NCBI GenBank assembly: GCA_965225935.1
Contig: CBDDCC010000005.1
Span: 124,001-188,000, forward strand
Source: CALJXB01 sp965225935
GTDB taxonomy: Bacteria > Pseudomonadota > Alphaproteobacteria > Kiloniellales > JAKSDN01
Direction of reading: 5' to 3'
DNA length: 64,000 bases
In this document: piece by piece, positions 39,590-48,554 of the stretch
Layout of the letters: each line of letters opens with the position of its first letter
Position numbering within the stretch: the stretch's first letter is position 1
Notes under the pieces: model-generated
What the model saw: the letters and a program-made list of their open reading frames with translations, nothing else
What the model was told of the DNA's origin: nothing
The model's database searches: none
Position numbers and translations under genes: made by a program

Positions 39590-42500
39590 ATGATTCACAG
39601 ACGTGATGATTCAGTCAGGCTTGGCGGCTTCCGCGAAAGATCGATTTCCCGCATTCGGCGAGGTCTTGGACTACTCCTGGCGGTTCCTGCGTTTTGGGGA
39701 CTGTTGGCCGTGCCGGCGCTGGGCCAGTTGGGTGACGGACCGGAGATCAAGAGCTGTTCGCCCCCCGGCGGCGATGGGATCTTCGCTCTGCCGATGGACA
39801 GCAGCTCCTGCAACAACGACGTGACCGCCCCCTGCTTTGCCGACGTCAAGGATATACTGACCGGCCGGCGGTCGCTTTTGCGGAACGACGATGTCATCGT
39901 TTCACAGACCGGCGGTGGGAGTGCGATTTTCAAGACTTCAGGCCTCACGCTCGAGGCCCCCGTTACGGTCAGCCCTAGCCGCGAATGCGGTGCCGTTTTT
40001 GAGAGTGAGGTGGGCCGGATCTTCAGCCTACCCAACGACGTCATCGCCAATTTCACCTTTGCCGGATCCTGCGGCAGCCCACAGCTGACCGTGCTCGACC
40101 CGCAGGACAGCAGCAATGAGTCCCAAACCGATTTCGGGCTGGCTGGGAACCTCTTCGGGACGGTCATGGCCGACTTCGATCTGGATGGCTATCAGGACAT
40201 ATTTGCCCTCGGTGACAGCCAAGCTCAGGTCTGGACGGCGAAGTGCACCAATGATCCCTTCGCGAGCTGCACGGGCACGGCGGGCAACGCCGTTTCCGAC
40301 GGCATGGTCGGCGGGCCGACACTGACGCTCGCCGCTTCGACCAATCCGGTGGACGACCCGCTACGCTTGGCCGCGGGCGACTTCAACGGCGACGGCGCAG
40401 TCGATGTGGCCTGGACCGCAAGCGGGCAGACGGGGCGCGTGGTGTTCGCCTCGGTCTGCCCGGCGGCAGACGTGCAGGTCTTGGGCAACACCTGCAGTGC
40501 GGCCTTGGAGATCATCCAGGTACCAGCTACTTCGGACATCGATACCGGCCTCAATCCGACGGTCACGGACTTCTTCTTGGAAGCCGGCAACTTCGATGGC
40601 GCCGTCGTTGCCAAGACAGGAATGGTCGATGCGGAGTTGATGCTCGTCACCAGCCCCACCAACACGGACGGCAACCTCATCGTCAACGCTTATGATTTCG
40701 ATTCCAGCTTCTCACCCACGAAAAGCCAAAGCAGCCTCAGCTTTCCCACCGTCGTGGAGTCAGGCGATCTTGAAGTACGAAATACGACAGGCTCAGGTCA
40801 ATTGGATTGGGGAGGGATCCAAGACCAACTCGTCGTCACCGTCAATCAAATCGGTTCACCACCCTTTCCATTTCTCCAATGGGTGCTAGTTGTGATCACG
40901 GCAGACGCTGAGCTGACCCTCACAGAACACAGTTTGCGCACGAACAACTTTAGCTTCGCCTTGCCCTTCCTTGAGATAGGGCGCTTTGATCCGCCAAACC
41001 TGAGTGGCGGCGCCACCGATTTTAACCAGCAGATTGTCGTGGCCGTTCCGCCACTGCCTGGCGAGGTACCGAATCTAAACATCTATGAGATCCCCGATCC
41101 GACTACGAGCTTCGTGCCACGCCTCGCGAGCCAGCGCACCGACCCGATTGACGGCATTATCCGGACCGGGGACAGTCAGGGCCGCTCGCTGGTCCTGGGC
41201 GAGCCTGATATCGCCAACGTCTTCCACATGGCACCCGATGCCATCGTCGGTCTGGTGCCGATGCATGTTGACTATATCACCAACCCCGAGACCAGTGATC
41301 TCGGTGTCTTGAACGTCACCGTGTTTCCGGTCGAATACAACGCCGCCTACACCTTGGACCAAATGTCGCAGTCCGCGGGCCAGCGTCAAAGCGCCACCAG
41401 CTACACCGCCTCGACCAAAGAGTCGGCCGAGGAAAAGGTTTCTTACGGCATACCCGATGTCGCCAGCGTGAGCGCCACCTTCAAGGAAAGCTTCACCCAA
41501 ACGCACCAGGCGACCACCTGCAAGGTCTACAACAGCTACCAAAGCCAGTCATTCAACATAGCCGCAACCACGGTCTTTGACGATTTGGTGACCTACACGT
41601 CGCGCACCCACAACATCTACAGCTATCCGGTGATCGGCCAGAAGGTCTGCCCGGCAACCTCCCCCAACTGTCCCGACGATTGCGGCAGCGGCCCTTCGCC
41701 CTGTCCCAAGCAGCCCTTATTTGTGCAGTATTCCGGGCCCGACAATCTGCAGCACCACGCGCCCGTCACGGGCGCCATATTGGAGTGGTTTCAGCCGGTG
41801 AGCGAGGCCGGCCAAATCTTCTCCTTGCCGGCGAACCGAAACCAGCTGAGCGACGATACGCCGGTGCAGACGACCGGCGGGACGTCGCGTCTGGATCTGA
41901 AGGCCGACGAGGCCTTCACGCCGCTTTCGCAAGGCGGCATGTTCGGGGTCGACTGGTCCGGCGGTCAAGGCTTGAGCCAGAGCAGCGGGACTGTCAGCAA
42001 CCACTCCTTCGACGGCTCGGTCACGTTTTCGGGCGAAGCGCAGTTTGAGGCTGTCGGTGGCGGGGTAAGTGCCAGCTTTGACTATAGTTCAAGCAAGTCG
42101 GTCAGCACCTTGAACAGCTCGGCCACCACGGTCGCCGCCTCCACGGGGGTCACCGTCAGCACCGGCAATTCCGGTGGCAGCGCCACCGACGACATCTTCG
42201 CTTACGACAGCGAGGCCTTCATCTTTGGCCTGAAGCCGCCCGAGGGCACCATCCAGACCGATCTGACGCTTGCCGGGACAGACGTGCAGTCGGGAGGCTA
42301 TCTGCGCTTGGCCTACACGAACGACCCCTTGGCCGGTCTGGGCTCCAGCATCGGGGGATTCTGGGCGCAGGAGTATGGGCCGAACGACACGGAGCCCCGC
42401 GTGGATATCGCCCTCAACCATCCCCAGCGCTGGACCCAGAAGCAGGAAGGCAACAACAACGATCAGGAAATCCGGTTCAACTGCCCGGTGGGCTTCACCT

Positions 42501-43813
42501 CTTCGATGACCAAGCCGGAGTGCACGGCGATGCAGGGGGAGATCACGCCGCTGACCTACAGCGATGCCCCTTTCTACCAGATGAAGGGGCTCTTCATACG
42601 CCCGGCGGGCCAGGCCAGTGGTCCCACGATCACCAGCGCCACGCTGGGCGATGAGGTAAGCCTGCAGCTCAGGGTCTATAACTACAGCCTGACCGAGATG
42701 CCGGCCGGAAGCAGCGTCAAGGCCCGGATCTATGCCCAGCCCTGGGATGGCGAGGCGGGGCAGTTTGCCAGCGGCTCGGCCACCGGCGGCTTTGCCGAGG
42801 CGGCGCTGGTCGACGAAGTGACCTTGGCGACCATTCGGCCCTATTGCGGCGGTGTGATGGGAACGGCCGACACCTGCATCGATGCCGACGAGGCCGAGCG
42901 CAATCTCGTACTGGCCGACTTTACCTGGAAGACGCAAGATCTCAGCCCCGTGCCCACGAAGGACAGCAATTGGGTTTTCTGGGCCGTCGTTTGGATCGAG
43001 GAGAGCAGCAATCTGGTTCCCGAGTTGGCCGAGCACGGGCTGAAAGCCATGCCCGACCAGGTCAGCTCGCTGGCGGACATCGAGGTCGAGACCTATTCCA
43101 ACAATCTCGGCTTCTTCGGCCAGGTCTTCAACCTGCTCCTACCGGAACAGGAGGGAGCGCCCGTGGCCAGCTCGCCGGACGAGGTCGGCTCGCCGGACGA
43201 GGTCATCTTGACATTGGAGGACTTCGAGGTCTTTCCTCCGGTCCCGGTGAAGGATCAGCCGGCGGTGCTGCGGGTGGCGCATGCCACCAATGAGGTGAAG
43301 GTCGATTCCGTCATCTCCGAACTCTTTCTGGTGCCCGATGGCTATGACGAGGGCGACCCGGAAGCACAGGGCAGCCTGAAGGACATCAACTTCCTGCCGC
43401 GCATTCCCGACGACGGCCCCCATACCACCGCCTTGCGCTTCGTGCCGCGGAGCTGCGGCCTGCACAGCCTGGTGGTGGTGGCCAATGCCTTCGATGGGTC
43501 GGGCGTCAACGCTATGGGGTCGCTGGACATCGATGTGACCGTCGATCCAGTCGACGCGACCCAGTCGCTGCTCAATTTCCTCTCCCGACAGGATCTGCGC
43601 CGTTGGGTGAAGAGGTCGCTGAAAGCCAAGTTGCGCGCCGCCCGGCGGGCATTCAAGCGCGGCAAAGAGGTGTTGGGTGAGAGGCGATTGGATGCTTTCA
43701 TCCGTAAGGTCTGGGCGAAAAGGGGCAAGAAGATCCCGGTCGAACTGGCGGTAGATCTGATCGAGGGCGCGGAGGACATCAAGCGCTGCCTGTTCTTTGC
43801 GCCTTATCGATAA
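39590..43813 (+). CDS. Giant secreted protein (1407 aa) with FG-GAP repeats, unknown function
   Basis: A long-n-region Sec signal (about 1-46; GLGLLLAVPAFWGLLAVPAL) precedes a Cys-containing beta-rich segment. FG-GAP/VCBS calcium-loop repeats follow at about 193 (ADFDLDGYQDIFALGD) and 261 (AGDFNGDGAVDVAW), with a weak third near 333. Around 600-680 and 800-860 lie Ser/Thr-rich alternating strands (VSATFKESFTQTHQATT; GEAQFEAVGGGVSASFDYSS) resembling amphipathic insertion hairpins of pore-forming toxins; this resemblance is only suggestive. Paired cysteines occur throughout. The last 75 residues are basic and helical (LRRWVKRSLKAKLRAARRAF). AGGAG precedes the ATG; an earlier in-frame TTG is not needed. 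No secretion-system genes are adjacent. Confidence 0.88.
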   Translation: MIHRRDDSVRLGGFRERSISRIRRGLGLLLAVPAFWGLLAVPALGQLGDGPEIKSCSPPGGDGIFALPMDSSSCNNDVTAPCFADVKDILTGRRSLLRNDDVIVSQTGGGSAIFKTSGLTLEAPVTVSPSRECGAVFESEVGRIFSLPNDVIANFTFAGSCGSPQLTVLDPQDSSNESQTDFGLAGNLFGTVMADFDLDGYQDIFALGDSQAQVWTAKCTNDPFASCTGTAGNAVSDGMVGGPTLTLAASTNPVDDPLRLAAGDFNGDGAVDVAWTASGQTGRVVFASVCPAADVQVLGNTCSAALEIIQVPATSDIDTGLNPTVTDFFLEAGNFDGAVVAKTGMVDAELMLVTSPTNTDGNLIVNAYDFDSSFSPTKSQSSLSFPTVVESGDLEVRNTTGSGQLDWGGIQDQLVVTVNQIGSPPFPFLQWVLVVITADAELTLTEHSLRTNNFSFALPFLEIGRFDPPNLSGGATDFNQQIVVAVPPLPGEVPNLNIYEIPDPTTSFVPRLASQRTDPIDGIIRTGDSQGRSLVLGEPDIANVFHMAPDAIVGLVPMHVDYITNPETSDLGVLNVTVFPVEYNAAYTLDQMSQSAGQRQSATSYTASTKESAEEKVSYGIPDVASVSATFKESFTQTHQATTCKVYNSYQSQSFNIAATTVFDDLVTYTSRTHNIYSYPVIGQKVCPATSPNCPDDCGSGPSPCPKQPLFVQYSGPDNLQHHAPVTGAILEWFQPVSEAGQIFSLPANRNQLSDDTPVQTTGGTSRLDLKADEAFTPLSQGGMFGVDWSGGQGLSQSSGTVSNHSFDGSVTFSGEAQFEAVGGGVSASFDYSSSKSVSTLNSSATTVAASTGVTVSTGNSGGSATDDIFAYDSEAFIFGLKPPEGTIQTDLTLAGTDVQSGGYLRLAYTNDPLAGLGSSIGGFWAQEYGPNDTEPRVDIALNHPQRWTQKQEGNNNDQEIRFNCPVGFTSSMTKPECTAMQGEITPLTYSDAPFYQMKGLFIRPAGQASGPTITSATLGDEVSLQLRVYNYSLTEMPAGSSVKARIYAQPWDGEAGQFASGSATGGFAEAALVDEVTLATIRPYCGGVMGTADTCIDADEAERNLVLADFTWKTQDLSPVPTKDSNWVFWAVVWIEESSNLVPELAEHGLKAMPDQVSSLADIEVETYSNNLGFFGQVFNLLLPEQEGAPVASSPDEVGSPDEVILTLEDFEVFPPVPVKDQPAVLRVAHATNEVKVDSVISELFLVPDGYDEGDPEAQGSLKDINFLPRIPDDGPHTTALRFVPRSCGLHSLVVVANAFDGSGVNAMGSLDIDVTVDPVDATQSLLNFLSRQDLRRWVKRSLKAKLRAARRAFKRGKEVLGERRLDAFIRKVWAKRGKKIPVELAVDLIEGAEDIKRCLFFAPYR

Positions 43814-44047
43814 GATGGCAGGTTTCTCGCAAATACACGGACTTGGCGCAGAACCTCGATCAAAGGGGCGGCCGCACTGGGTTTCCACACGGGTTTTGGC
43901 GATCGGATCGACGAATAGGCTGTAAAGCGTGTTGACCGGCTCTGGGCAGTCCTTTGGTCACCCAGAGCCGGGAGATGGGGACGCCGTCGACCCCGTAAGG
44001 CAGACCTTGAGTGCGCGCTTGCTAGGTCAACAACAATGTCTGCCAAA

Positions 44048-44134
44048 TGGTGCGGGTGGAGGGACTTGAACCCCCACTCCCTTGCGGGAACCAGATTTTG
44101 AGTCTGGCGCGTCTACCAGTTCCGCCACACCCGC
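44048..44134 (-). tRNA. tRNA-Leu(CAA)
   Basis: Read on the minus strand: acceptor GCGGGTG pairs with CACCCGC, the anticodon arm is CCAGA-CTCAAAA-TCTGG giving anticodon CAA, a class II variable arm (TTCCCGCAAGGGAGT) is present as expected for Leu, the T-arm is GGGTTCAAGTCCC, and discriminator A is followed by an encoded CCA (44048-44050). The gene body without CCA is 44051-44134. Its 3' 59 bases are duplicated at 37101-37159. The 234 bases between the giant gene and this tRNA (43814-44047) show no gene. Confidence 0.95.
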
Positions 44135-44273
44135 GCACCGGGGCCGCCCGGGCCTTCGCCGGCGGCCTCCCGAGTCTTATAGGTAAGGCCGGCTGGAAGC
44201 ACAATGGGCGGTCGTGCCTGCGGACCGGCGGCTGGAGGGGCCGGAGGCGAGCGCTGGTGTGCCGCAGCTGCGA

Positions 44274-44681
44274 CTACTGGAGCGCCTCGGGGCCGGGCTC
44301 GGTCTCTTCCAGGTCGGGCGGGGCGCTGCAGGGGCCGGCCTGGTGGTGGACCAGGCGCCAGCTGCCGTCCTCGCGCACGAAGATGTTGGTCGCCACCAGC
44401 ACGCTCTTGTCCACCACCTCGTAGCAGGTGACGAAGGCGCTCTCGCCCAGCACGAAGGCCTCGGCGTTGCGGCACTGGATCTTCGGCGCGTCCGGGTTGC
44501 CGAGGATCGCCTCCCAGCTCTCGATGACGTCCTCGCGGACGTCGAGCGCATGCCAGCCGGGGTGGATGCAGGCGACCGGCGCCCGCGCGGCCCAGAGGCC
44601 GCGCATGGTCTCCATGTCGCGCTCGCGGAAGGCCGCGTAGAAGGCCTCGTTGACGAACAAAACCGCTGCGCCCTCGTTCAT
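44274..44681 (-). CDS. SnoaL/DUF4440-like NTF2-fold protein
   Basis: 135 residues of the NTF2-like cone fold: LFVNEAFYAAFRERDMETMR, then the conserved CIHPGWHALDVREDVIESWE, and the closing strand pair VLVATNIFVREDGSWRLVHH. Many members are small steroid-isomerase-like or orphan enzymes, and function is not predictable. The ATG at 44681 matches the start of the fold; the frame continues upstream without similarity. It reads towards the tRNA-Leu gene. Confidence 0.8.
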   Translation of the reverse strand: MNEGAAVLFVNEAFYAAFRERDMETMRGLWAARAPVACIHPGWHALDVREDVIESWEAILGNPDAPKIQCRNAEAFVLGESAFVTCYEVVDKSVLVATNIFVREDGSWRLVHHQAGPCSAPPDLEETEPGPEALQ

Positions 44682-44889
44682 CGTACGCTCTCCGAGCCGC
44701 GTCCCGTGCAGCAGCCTAGCAGATTTCCCGGCGGAGTCCGCCCCGCCGCCGCCCCGCCGCCGTCCGGCCGTCCCATCGCCCAAGCGAACGCCCGCGCGGC
44801 CCCACGCGTCCCAAGCGCGCCCACCCGTTGTTGTCACTTCGCCCGGCGGCTGCTAAAGGGCGCGCGTCTCGAAAGGGGGCCCGAGTCGC

Positions 44890-45471
44890 GTGCTGAGGTC
44901 GCTCTACGACTGGACCATGAGCCTGGCCGGGCACCGCCACGCCCTGGTGGCGCTCGCGGTGGTCGCCTTCATCGAGAGTTCGGTCTTTCCGGTGCCGCCG
45001 GACGTGCTCATCATCCCCATGGTGCTGGCGGCCCGGCAGCAAGCCTGGCGCATCGCCGCCGTGGCGACCGTCGCCTCGGTGCTGGGGGGGCTCGCGGGCT
45101 ACGCCATCGGCGCCCTCCTCTTCGACACGGTCGGCCAGCCGCTCCTCGAGCTCTACGGCTACCAGGCCAAGTTCGACGAGTTCCAGGCCCTCTACCAGGA
45201 GTGGGGCGCCTGGATCGTCGCCGGGGCGGGCCTGACCCCCTTCCCCTACAAGGTCATCACCATCACCAGCGGCGTCATGGACCTCGACCTGACGGTCTTC
45301 CTGGTCGCCTCGGTGCTCTCCCGCGGCGCCCGCTTCTTCCTGGTGGCGGCGCTGCTCTGGTACTTCGGCCCGCCCGTGCGCCGCTTCGTCGAGGACAACC
45401 TGGCGCTGGTCACCACAGTCTTCTTCGTGCTCCTCATCGGCGGCTTCGTGGCGGTGCGCTTCCTGTTCTGA
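44890..45471 (+). CDS. DedA-family (YqaA-like) membrane protein
   Basis: 193 residues with four to five membrane segments. The SNARE-associated/DedA pattern is visible: FIESSVFPVPPDVLIIPMVL (conserved E and PxPxE-like loop), GGLAGYAIGALLFDTVG, and GLTPFPYKVITITSGVMDLD with the G(A)xTPxPxK motif, then SRGARFFLVAALLWYFG. DedA proteins are proposed lipid or undecaprenyl-phosphate flippases; the YqaA branch is uncharacterised. GTG start; GAAAGGGGG lies 12-20 nt upstream. A tandem repeat separates it from dsbB. Confidence 0.87.
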   Translation: MLRSLYDWTMSLAGHRHALVALAVVAFIESSVFPVPPDVLIIPMVLAARQQAWRIAAVATVASVLGGLAGYAIGALLFDTVGQPLLELYGYQAKFDEFQALYQEWGAWIVAGAGLTPFPYKVITITSGVMDLDLTVFLVASVLSRGARFFLVAALLWYFGPPVRRFVEDNLALVTTVFFVLLIGGFVAVRFLF

Positions 45472-45492
45472 GGCGATTTTCTTCGGGCCGCC

Positions 45493-45552
45493 TTGCCCTG
45501 GTGCACCTTGCCCTGGTGCACCTTGCCCTGGTGCACCTTGCCCTGGGGCATC
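45493..45552 (+). repeat. 15-bp tandem repeat, four copies
   Basis: TTGCCCTGGTGCACC occurs three times exactly and a fourth time with two changes (TTGCCCTGGGGCATC), filling most of the gap between the DedA-like gene and dsbB and ending 20 nt before the dsbB start. Each unit includes GGTGCACC, an 8-bp palindrome, so the array could form hairpins or bind a protein; it may equally be replication slippage. Confidence 0.9.
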
Positions 45553-45572
45553 GGGGGCGCCATCCTTGAACC

Positions 45573-46124
45573 ATGCTGAAAACCTTAGAGCAGGCGATCC
45601 TCGAACGGCCCCGCGCGCTCCCCGCCCTCCTGGTGCTGGCGGGCTTCGGCTCCATCGCCATGGCGCTCGCCGCCCAGCACTGGGGCGGGCTTCTGCCCTG
45701 CATCCTCTGCATCTACCAGCGCTATGCCCACGGCGCGGCCGGAGCGGCCGGCCTGCTGGCCCTGCTGCTGGCGGCCCGGCCAGGCGCGCGCCTGCTGCTG
45801 ACCGGCCTGGGCGGCCTCGCCTTCCTGGCCGGCGCCGGGATCGCCGCCTTCCACGTCGGCGTCGAGCAGCACTGGTGGAAAGGCACCAGCGAATGCCACG
45901 CGCCCTCCCTCGACGCCAGCCTCTCCATCGACGAGCTGCGCGAAGCCCTGCTCAACACCCAGTTCGTGCCCTGCGACGAGATCCCCTGGGCGCTGTTCGG
46001 CATCTCCATGGCCGGCTACAATTTCCTCTTCTCGCTGGCCCTGGGCCTGGCGGTGCTCTGGGCCGTCTGGCGTCAGCGAGGCCAAGCCCTGGTTGCCGGG
46101 AGCGGCATGAGCGTGGAATCATGA
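45573..46124 (+). CDS. dsbB: Disulfide bond formation protein B
   Basis: 183 residues, four membrane helices. The two cysteine pairs are present: C43-x2-C46 in LPCILCIYQRY, which exchanges with quinone, and C108 (TSECHAPS) with C134 (FVPCDEIPW) in the second periplasmic loop, which reoxidises DsbA. It passes electrons from DsbA to ubiquinone in the inner membrane. The stop overlaps the coq7 start (ATGA), an apt pairing because coq7 makes ubiquinone. No dsbA is adjacent. Confidence 0.92.
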   Translation: MLKTLEQAILERPRALPALLVLAGFGSIAMALAAQHWGGLLPCILCIYQRYAHGAAGAAGLLALLLAARPGARLLLTGLGGLAFLAGAGIAAFHVGVEQHWWKGTSECHAPSLDASLSIDELREALLNTQFVPCDEIPWALFGISMAGYNFLFSLALGLAVLWAVWRQRGQALVAGSGMSVES

Positions 46125-46705
46125 GCAGCGGGCACGAGCAAAAAGGCGCGAAGCGCCGCCGCACGGCCGACGGCCGCCTGCCGGGGGACCTGACCCGCGA
46201 GGAGCTGATCGCCCGCATGCTGCGGGTCGACCACGCCGGCGAGTACGGCGCCCGGCGCATCTACGAGGGCCAGCTCGCCGTGCTGCGCCATGCCTCCTGC
46301 GGCCCCACCATCGCCCACATGCACAGCCAGGAGCTGCGTCACCTGGCGGCCTTCGAGGACCTGGTCGCAGAGCGCCAGGTGAGGCCGACGGCGCTGCAGC
46401 CGGTCTGGCACCTGGCCGGCTTCGCCCTCGGCGCCGCCACGGCCCTCATGGGCGAGAAGGCGGCCATGGCCTGCACCGTGGCGGTCGAGGAGGTGATCGA
46501 CGAGCACTACGCCGGCCAGATCTCCCAGCTCGGCGAGGACGAGGCGGAGCTCAGCGCCCAGCTCGAGACGTTCCGCGCCGAGGAGCTGGAGCACCGGGAC
46601 ACCGGCCTCGCCCACGGCGCCGAAGACACCCCCGGCTACGAGGCCCTCAGCGCCGCCGTCAAGGCGGGCTCGCGCCTGGCCATCTGGCTTTCCGAGCGGG
46701 TTTAG
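46121..46705 (+). CDS. coq7: Demethoxyubiquinone hydroxylase (COQ7 family)
   Basis: 194 residues of the di-iron carboxylate hydroxylase that performs the penultimate ring hydroxylation of ubiquinone synthesis. Iron ligands are visible in RVDHAGEYGARRIYEGQL, MHSQELRHLAAFEDL, VAVEEVIDEHY and FRAEELEHRDTGL (E, ExxH, E, ExxH). The hydrophobic central part (PVWHLAGFALGAATALMGEK) anchors it to the membrane. The ATG at 46121 overlaps the dsbB stop; a longer frame through dsbB is not used. Alphaproteobacteria commonly use COQ7 rather than UbiF. Confidence 0.93.
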   Translation: MSSGHEQKGAKRRRTADGRLPGDLTREELIARMLRVDHAGEYGARRIYEGQLAVLRHASCGPTIAHMHSQELRHLAAFEDLVAERQVRPTALQPVWHLAGFALGAATALMGEKAAMACTVAVEEVIDEHYAGQISQLGEDEAELSAQLETFRAEELEHRDTGLAHGAEDTPGYEALSAAVKAGSRLAIWLSERV

Positions 46706-46810
46706 ACGCGAAAACCGCCCCTCGGGAGCCCGTTTAACGCTTTTTTATGGTTAATAGATCGTTAACTCCTGGCGGCTAACCTCCCGGGCTTCAGCTGGGA
46801 GGGCAAAAGC

Positions 46811-46981
46811 ATGAGCAAGCCGGGAAATCCCGCAAACGCACCGGCGGGCCTAGCCGATTGGCTGCCGCTCTTGGGCTCGATCTGCCAGATCCTCGCCTCC
46901 TTCGGCGAGGAGCGGGAAGAAGAGACGCCGCGTAAGGAAAGGCCGCAAGAGAGGCTCGCGGCCGGCGGGAAGCGCCGCTGA
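46811..46981 (+). CDS. 56-residue hypothetical protein
   Basis: GGGAGGGCAAAAGC precedes the ATG at good spacing. The product has a short hydrophobic stretch (LADWLPLLGSICQILASFG) and a highly charged C-terminal half (EEREEETPRKERPQERL). Family not recognised. The AT-rich DNA before it (TTTTTTATGGTTAATAGATC) could hold its promoter. It might be an amphipathic, membrane-associated small protein; coding status rests on the ribosome site and codon pattern. Confidence 0.5.
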   Translation: MSKPGNPANAPAGLADWLPLLGSICQILASFGEEREEETPRKERPQERLAAGGKRR

Positions 46982-47053
46982 GGCACGCGCACCTGCGGGC
47001 CGTCGCAGACGATCTTGGGTGACGGACGGTTGCGGCCCGGCGGTCCGCCCCGC

Positions 47054-47611
47054 CTACTCCTCCAGCTCGGTATCCCAGTAGAGGAAGTCGTTCCAGCTCT
47101 CGTGCAAAAAATTGGGCGGGAAAGCCCGCCCGTTCTCATGCAGCTCGAATGTGCTCGGCTGATGAGCTGGTCGCACGGGGCTCATGTTGCACTCGCGCGG
47201 CAGGCGGTCGCCCTTGCGCAAGTTGCAGGTCTGGCAGGCGGTCACCACGTTGGTCCAGAGCGTGCGCCCGCCCCGCGAGCGCGGCACCACGTGATCGAAG
47301 GTCAGGTCCTCCGAGCGGTGCTCGACGGCGCAGTACTGGCAGCGGAAGCGGTCGCGCAGGAAGACGTTGAAGCGCGTGAAAGCCGGCCGCCGGTCGAGGT
47401 GCACGTAGTCCTTCAGCGAGATCACGCTGGGCAGCTTCATCTCGAAGCTGGGCGAATGGACCCGCTGGTCGTACTCGGAAATGATGTTGACCCGGCCCAG
47501 GAACGAGGCCTTCACCGCGTCCTGCCAAGCCCAGAGACTGAGCGGGAAATAGCTCAGCGGGCGGAAGTCCGCGTTCAGCACCAGCGCCGGATATCCATTC
47601 GCCGAGATCAT
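47054..47611 (-). CDS. HNH endonuclease family protein
   Basis: 185 residues. The HNH metal-finger is complete: FRCQYCAVEHRSEDLTFDHV (CxxC and DH), then RGGRTLWTNVVTACQTCNLR (N and second CxxC). The N-terminal half (PALVLNADFRPLSYFPLSLW) is conserved in this widespread alphaproteobacterial chromosomal family, whose biological role is unclear; it is not associated here with restriction or phage genes. The start at 47611 (MISANGYPALVL) fits family starts. The 246 bases upstream are AT-richer and hold no gene. Confidence 0.88.
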   Translation of the reverse strand: MISANGYPALVLNADFRPLSYFPLSLWAWQDAVKASFLGRVNIISEYDQRVHSPSFEMKLPSVISLKDYVHLDRRPAFTRFNVFLRDRFRCQYCAVEHRSEDLTFDHVVPRSRGGRTLWTNVVTACQTCNLRKGDRLPRECNMSPVRPAHQPSTFELHENGRAFPPNFLHESWNDFLYWDTELEE

Positions 47612-47857
47612 CGTCCCGTGTCTGCGCCCAGTGGTTTCCGACCAACTACCATTGTACCCCATCGCTGTGGCGAAAGTGATAAAGGATCTTCCAGCCGAAC
47701 TCAAGATCTTGTGTGGGCAAATTGAACGCACGCTCTATTTTGTTGGATATTTCACTTTGATTACGGCTTGACGCCGCAACATTTCGCCGCGGGCGGCAGT
47801 TATCCACAAGGCGGCGCGTATCGGGCGGTGGATACTTTCGCCCGGCGCGCGAAGCCT

Positions 47858-48514
47858 TCAGCCCAGGTGGTCGGCGAGGAAGGCGAGACCCCGCTCGATG
47901 CCCTGCTCGTCGATGCCGTGGCCGAGGCCGGGGCGGATCTCTGAGTCCACCGACACCCGGTTCGCCTTCAGCACCGCGAGCGCCGCCGGCAGGGCCTGGA
48001 CCGGGACCAGCTCGTCGGCCTCGCCGTGCACCAAGAGGACCGGCGGCCGGCTGACGATCTCCTCGGGCAGCTCCTCGGCGCCGATGAGCGCCCCCGAGTA
48101 GCCGAGCAGCGCCGCCACGGGCCGGGCCCGGCGCAGGGCCACGAAGAGCGACATCATGGTGCCCTGGGAGAAGCCGATCAGCGCCAAACGGTCGTCTTCC
48201 AGGCCAAAGCGCGCCAGCTCGGCGTCGAGGAAGGCGTCGAGTATGGGCGCCGCCAGGCGCACGCCGCCCAGGATCGCGGCCGGGTCCTGGTCCTGGAAGC
48301 TGAACCACTGGCGGCCCATGGGCGCCATGTCGCAGGGGAAGGGCGCGTTGGGCGAGACGAAGGCCGTTTCCGGCAGGCGGCCCGCCAGCAGGGGCGCCAG
48401 GGAGATCAGGTCGTTGCCGTCGGCGCCCAGGCCGTGCAGGAAGACCACCAGCCGCCGCGCCTGGCCCGGCTCGGCGCCGTAGCGCGGCCCGTCGAGTTCC
48501 ATCAGTCCCGTCAC
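47858..48514 (-). CDS. Phospholipase/carboxylesterase-family alpha/beta hydrolase
   Basis: 218 residues. The fold is marked by VVFLHGLGADGNDLISLAPL (oxyanion loop), nucleophile LIGFSQGTMMSL, and the later Asp (LLVHGEADELVPV) and His (PGLGHGIDEQG) completing the triad. Members cleave short acyl esters or thioesters in the cytoplasm. Substrate unknown. The DNA glycosylase gene lies upstream on the same strand with a 40-nt gap, so they may be co-transcribed. Confidence 0.9.
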   Translation of the reverse strand: MTGLMELDGPRYGAEPGQARRLVVFLHGLGADGNDLISLAPLLAGRLPETAFVSPNAPFPCDMAPMGRQWFSFQDQDPAAILGGVRLAAPILDAFLDAELARFGLEDDRLALIGFSQGTMMSLFVALRRARPVAALLGYSGALIGAEELPEEIVSRPPVLLVHGEADELVPVQALPAALAVLKANRVSVDSEIRPGLGHGIDEQGIERGLAFLADHLG

Positions 48515-48554
48515 GCTCTCCGTCCTTTCCCTTGGATCCTCGGCGGCCGCGTCC

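Larger units (their letters stand above)
37101..44106. mobile_element. Putative genomic island at tRNA-Leu, without integrase
   Basis: A 59-bp direct repeat (37101-37159 and 44048-44106, one mismatch) equals the 3' end of the tRNA-Leu gene at the right border, the standard scar of integration into a tRNA 3' end. The enclosed segment has more AT-rich promoters than its surroundings and holds a decayed IS6 transposase, a GntR regulator, a cNMP-binding membrane protein and a giant secreted protein. No integrase, relaxase or phage gene is found, so the element is either a remnant or a passenger mobilised in trans. Confidence 0.7.

Noticed and set aside
43804..44046. 80-residue minus-strand frame between the giant gene and tRNA-Leu
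   Set aside because: No ribosome site or similarity; it overlaps the end of the giant gene antisense.
45493..45552. CRISPR-like array
   Set aside because: The units are contiguous 15-mers without spacers and there are no cas genes, so it is a plain tandem repeat.
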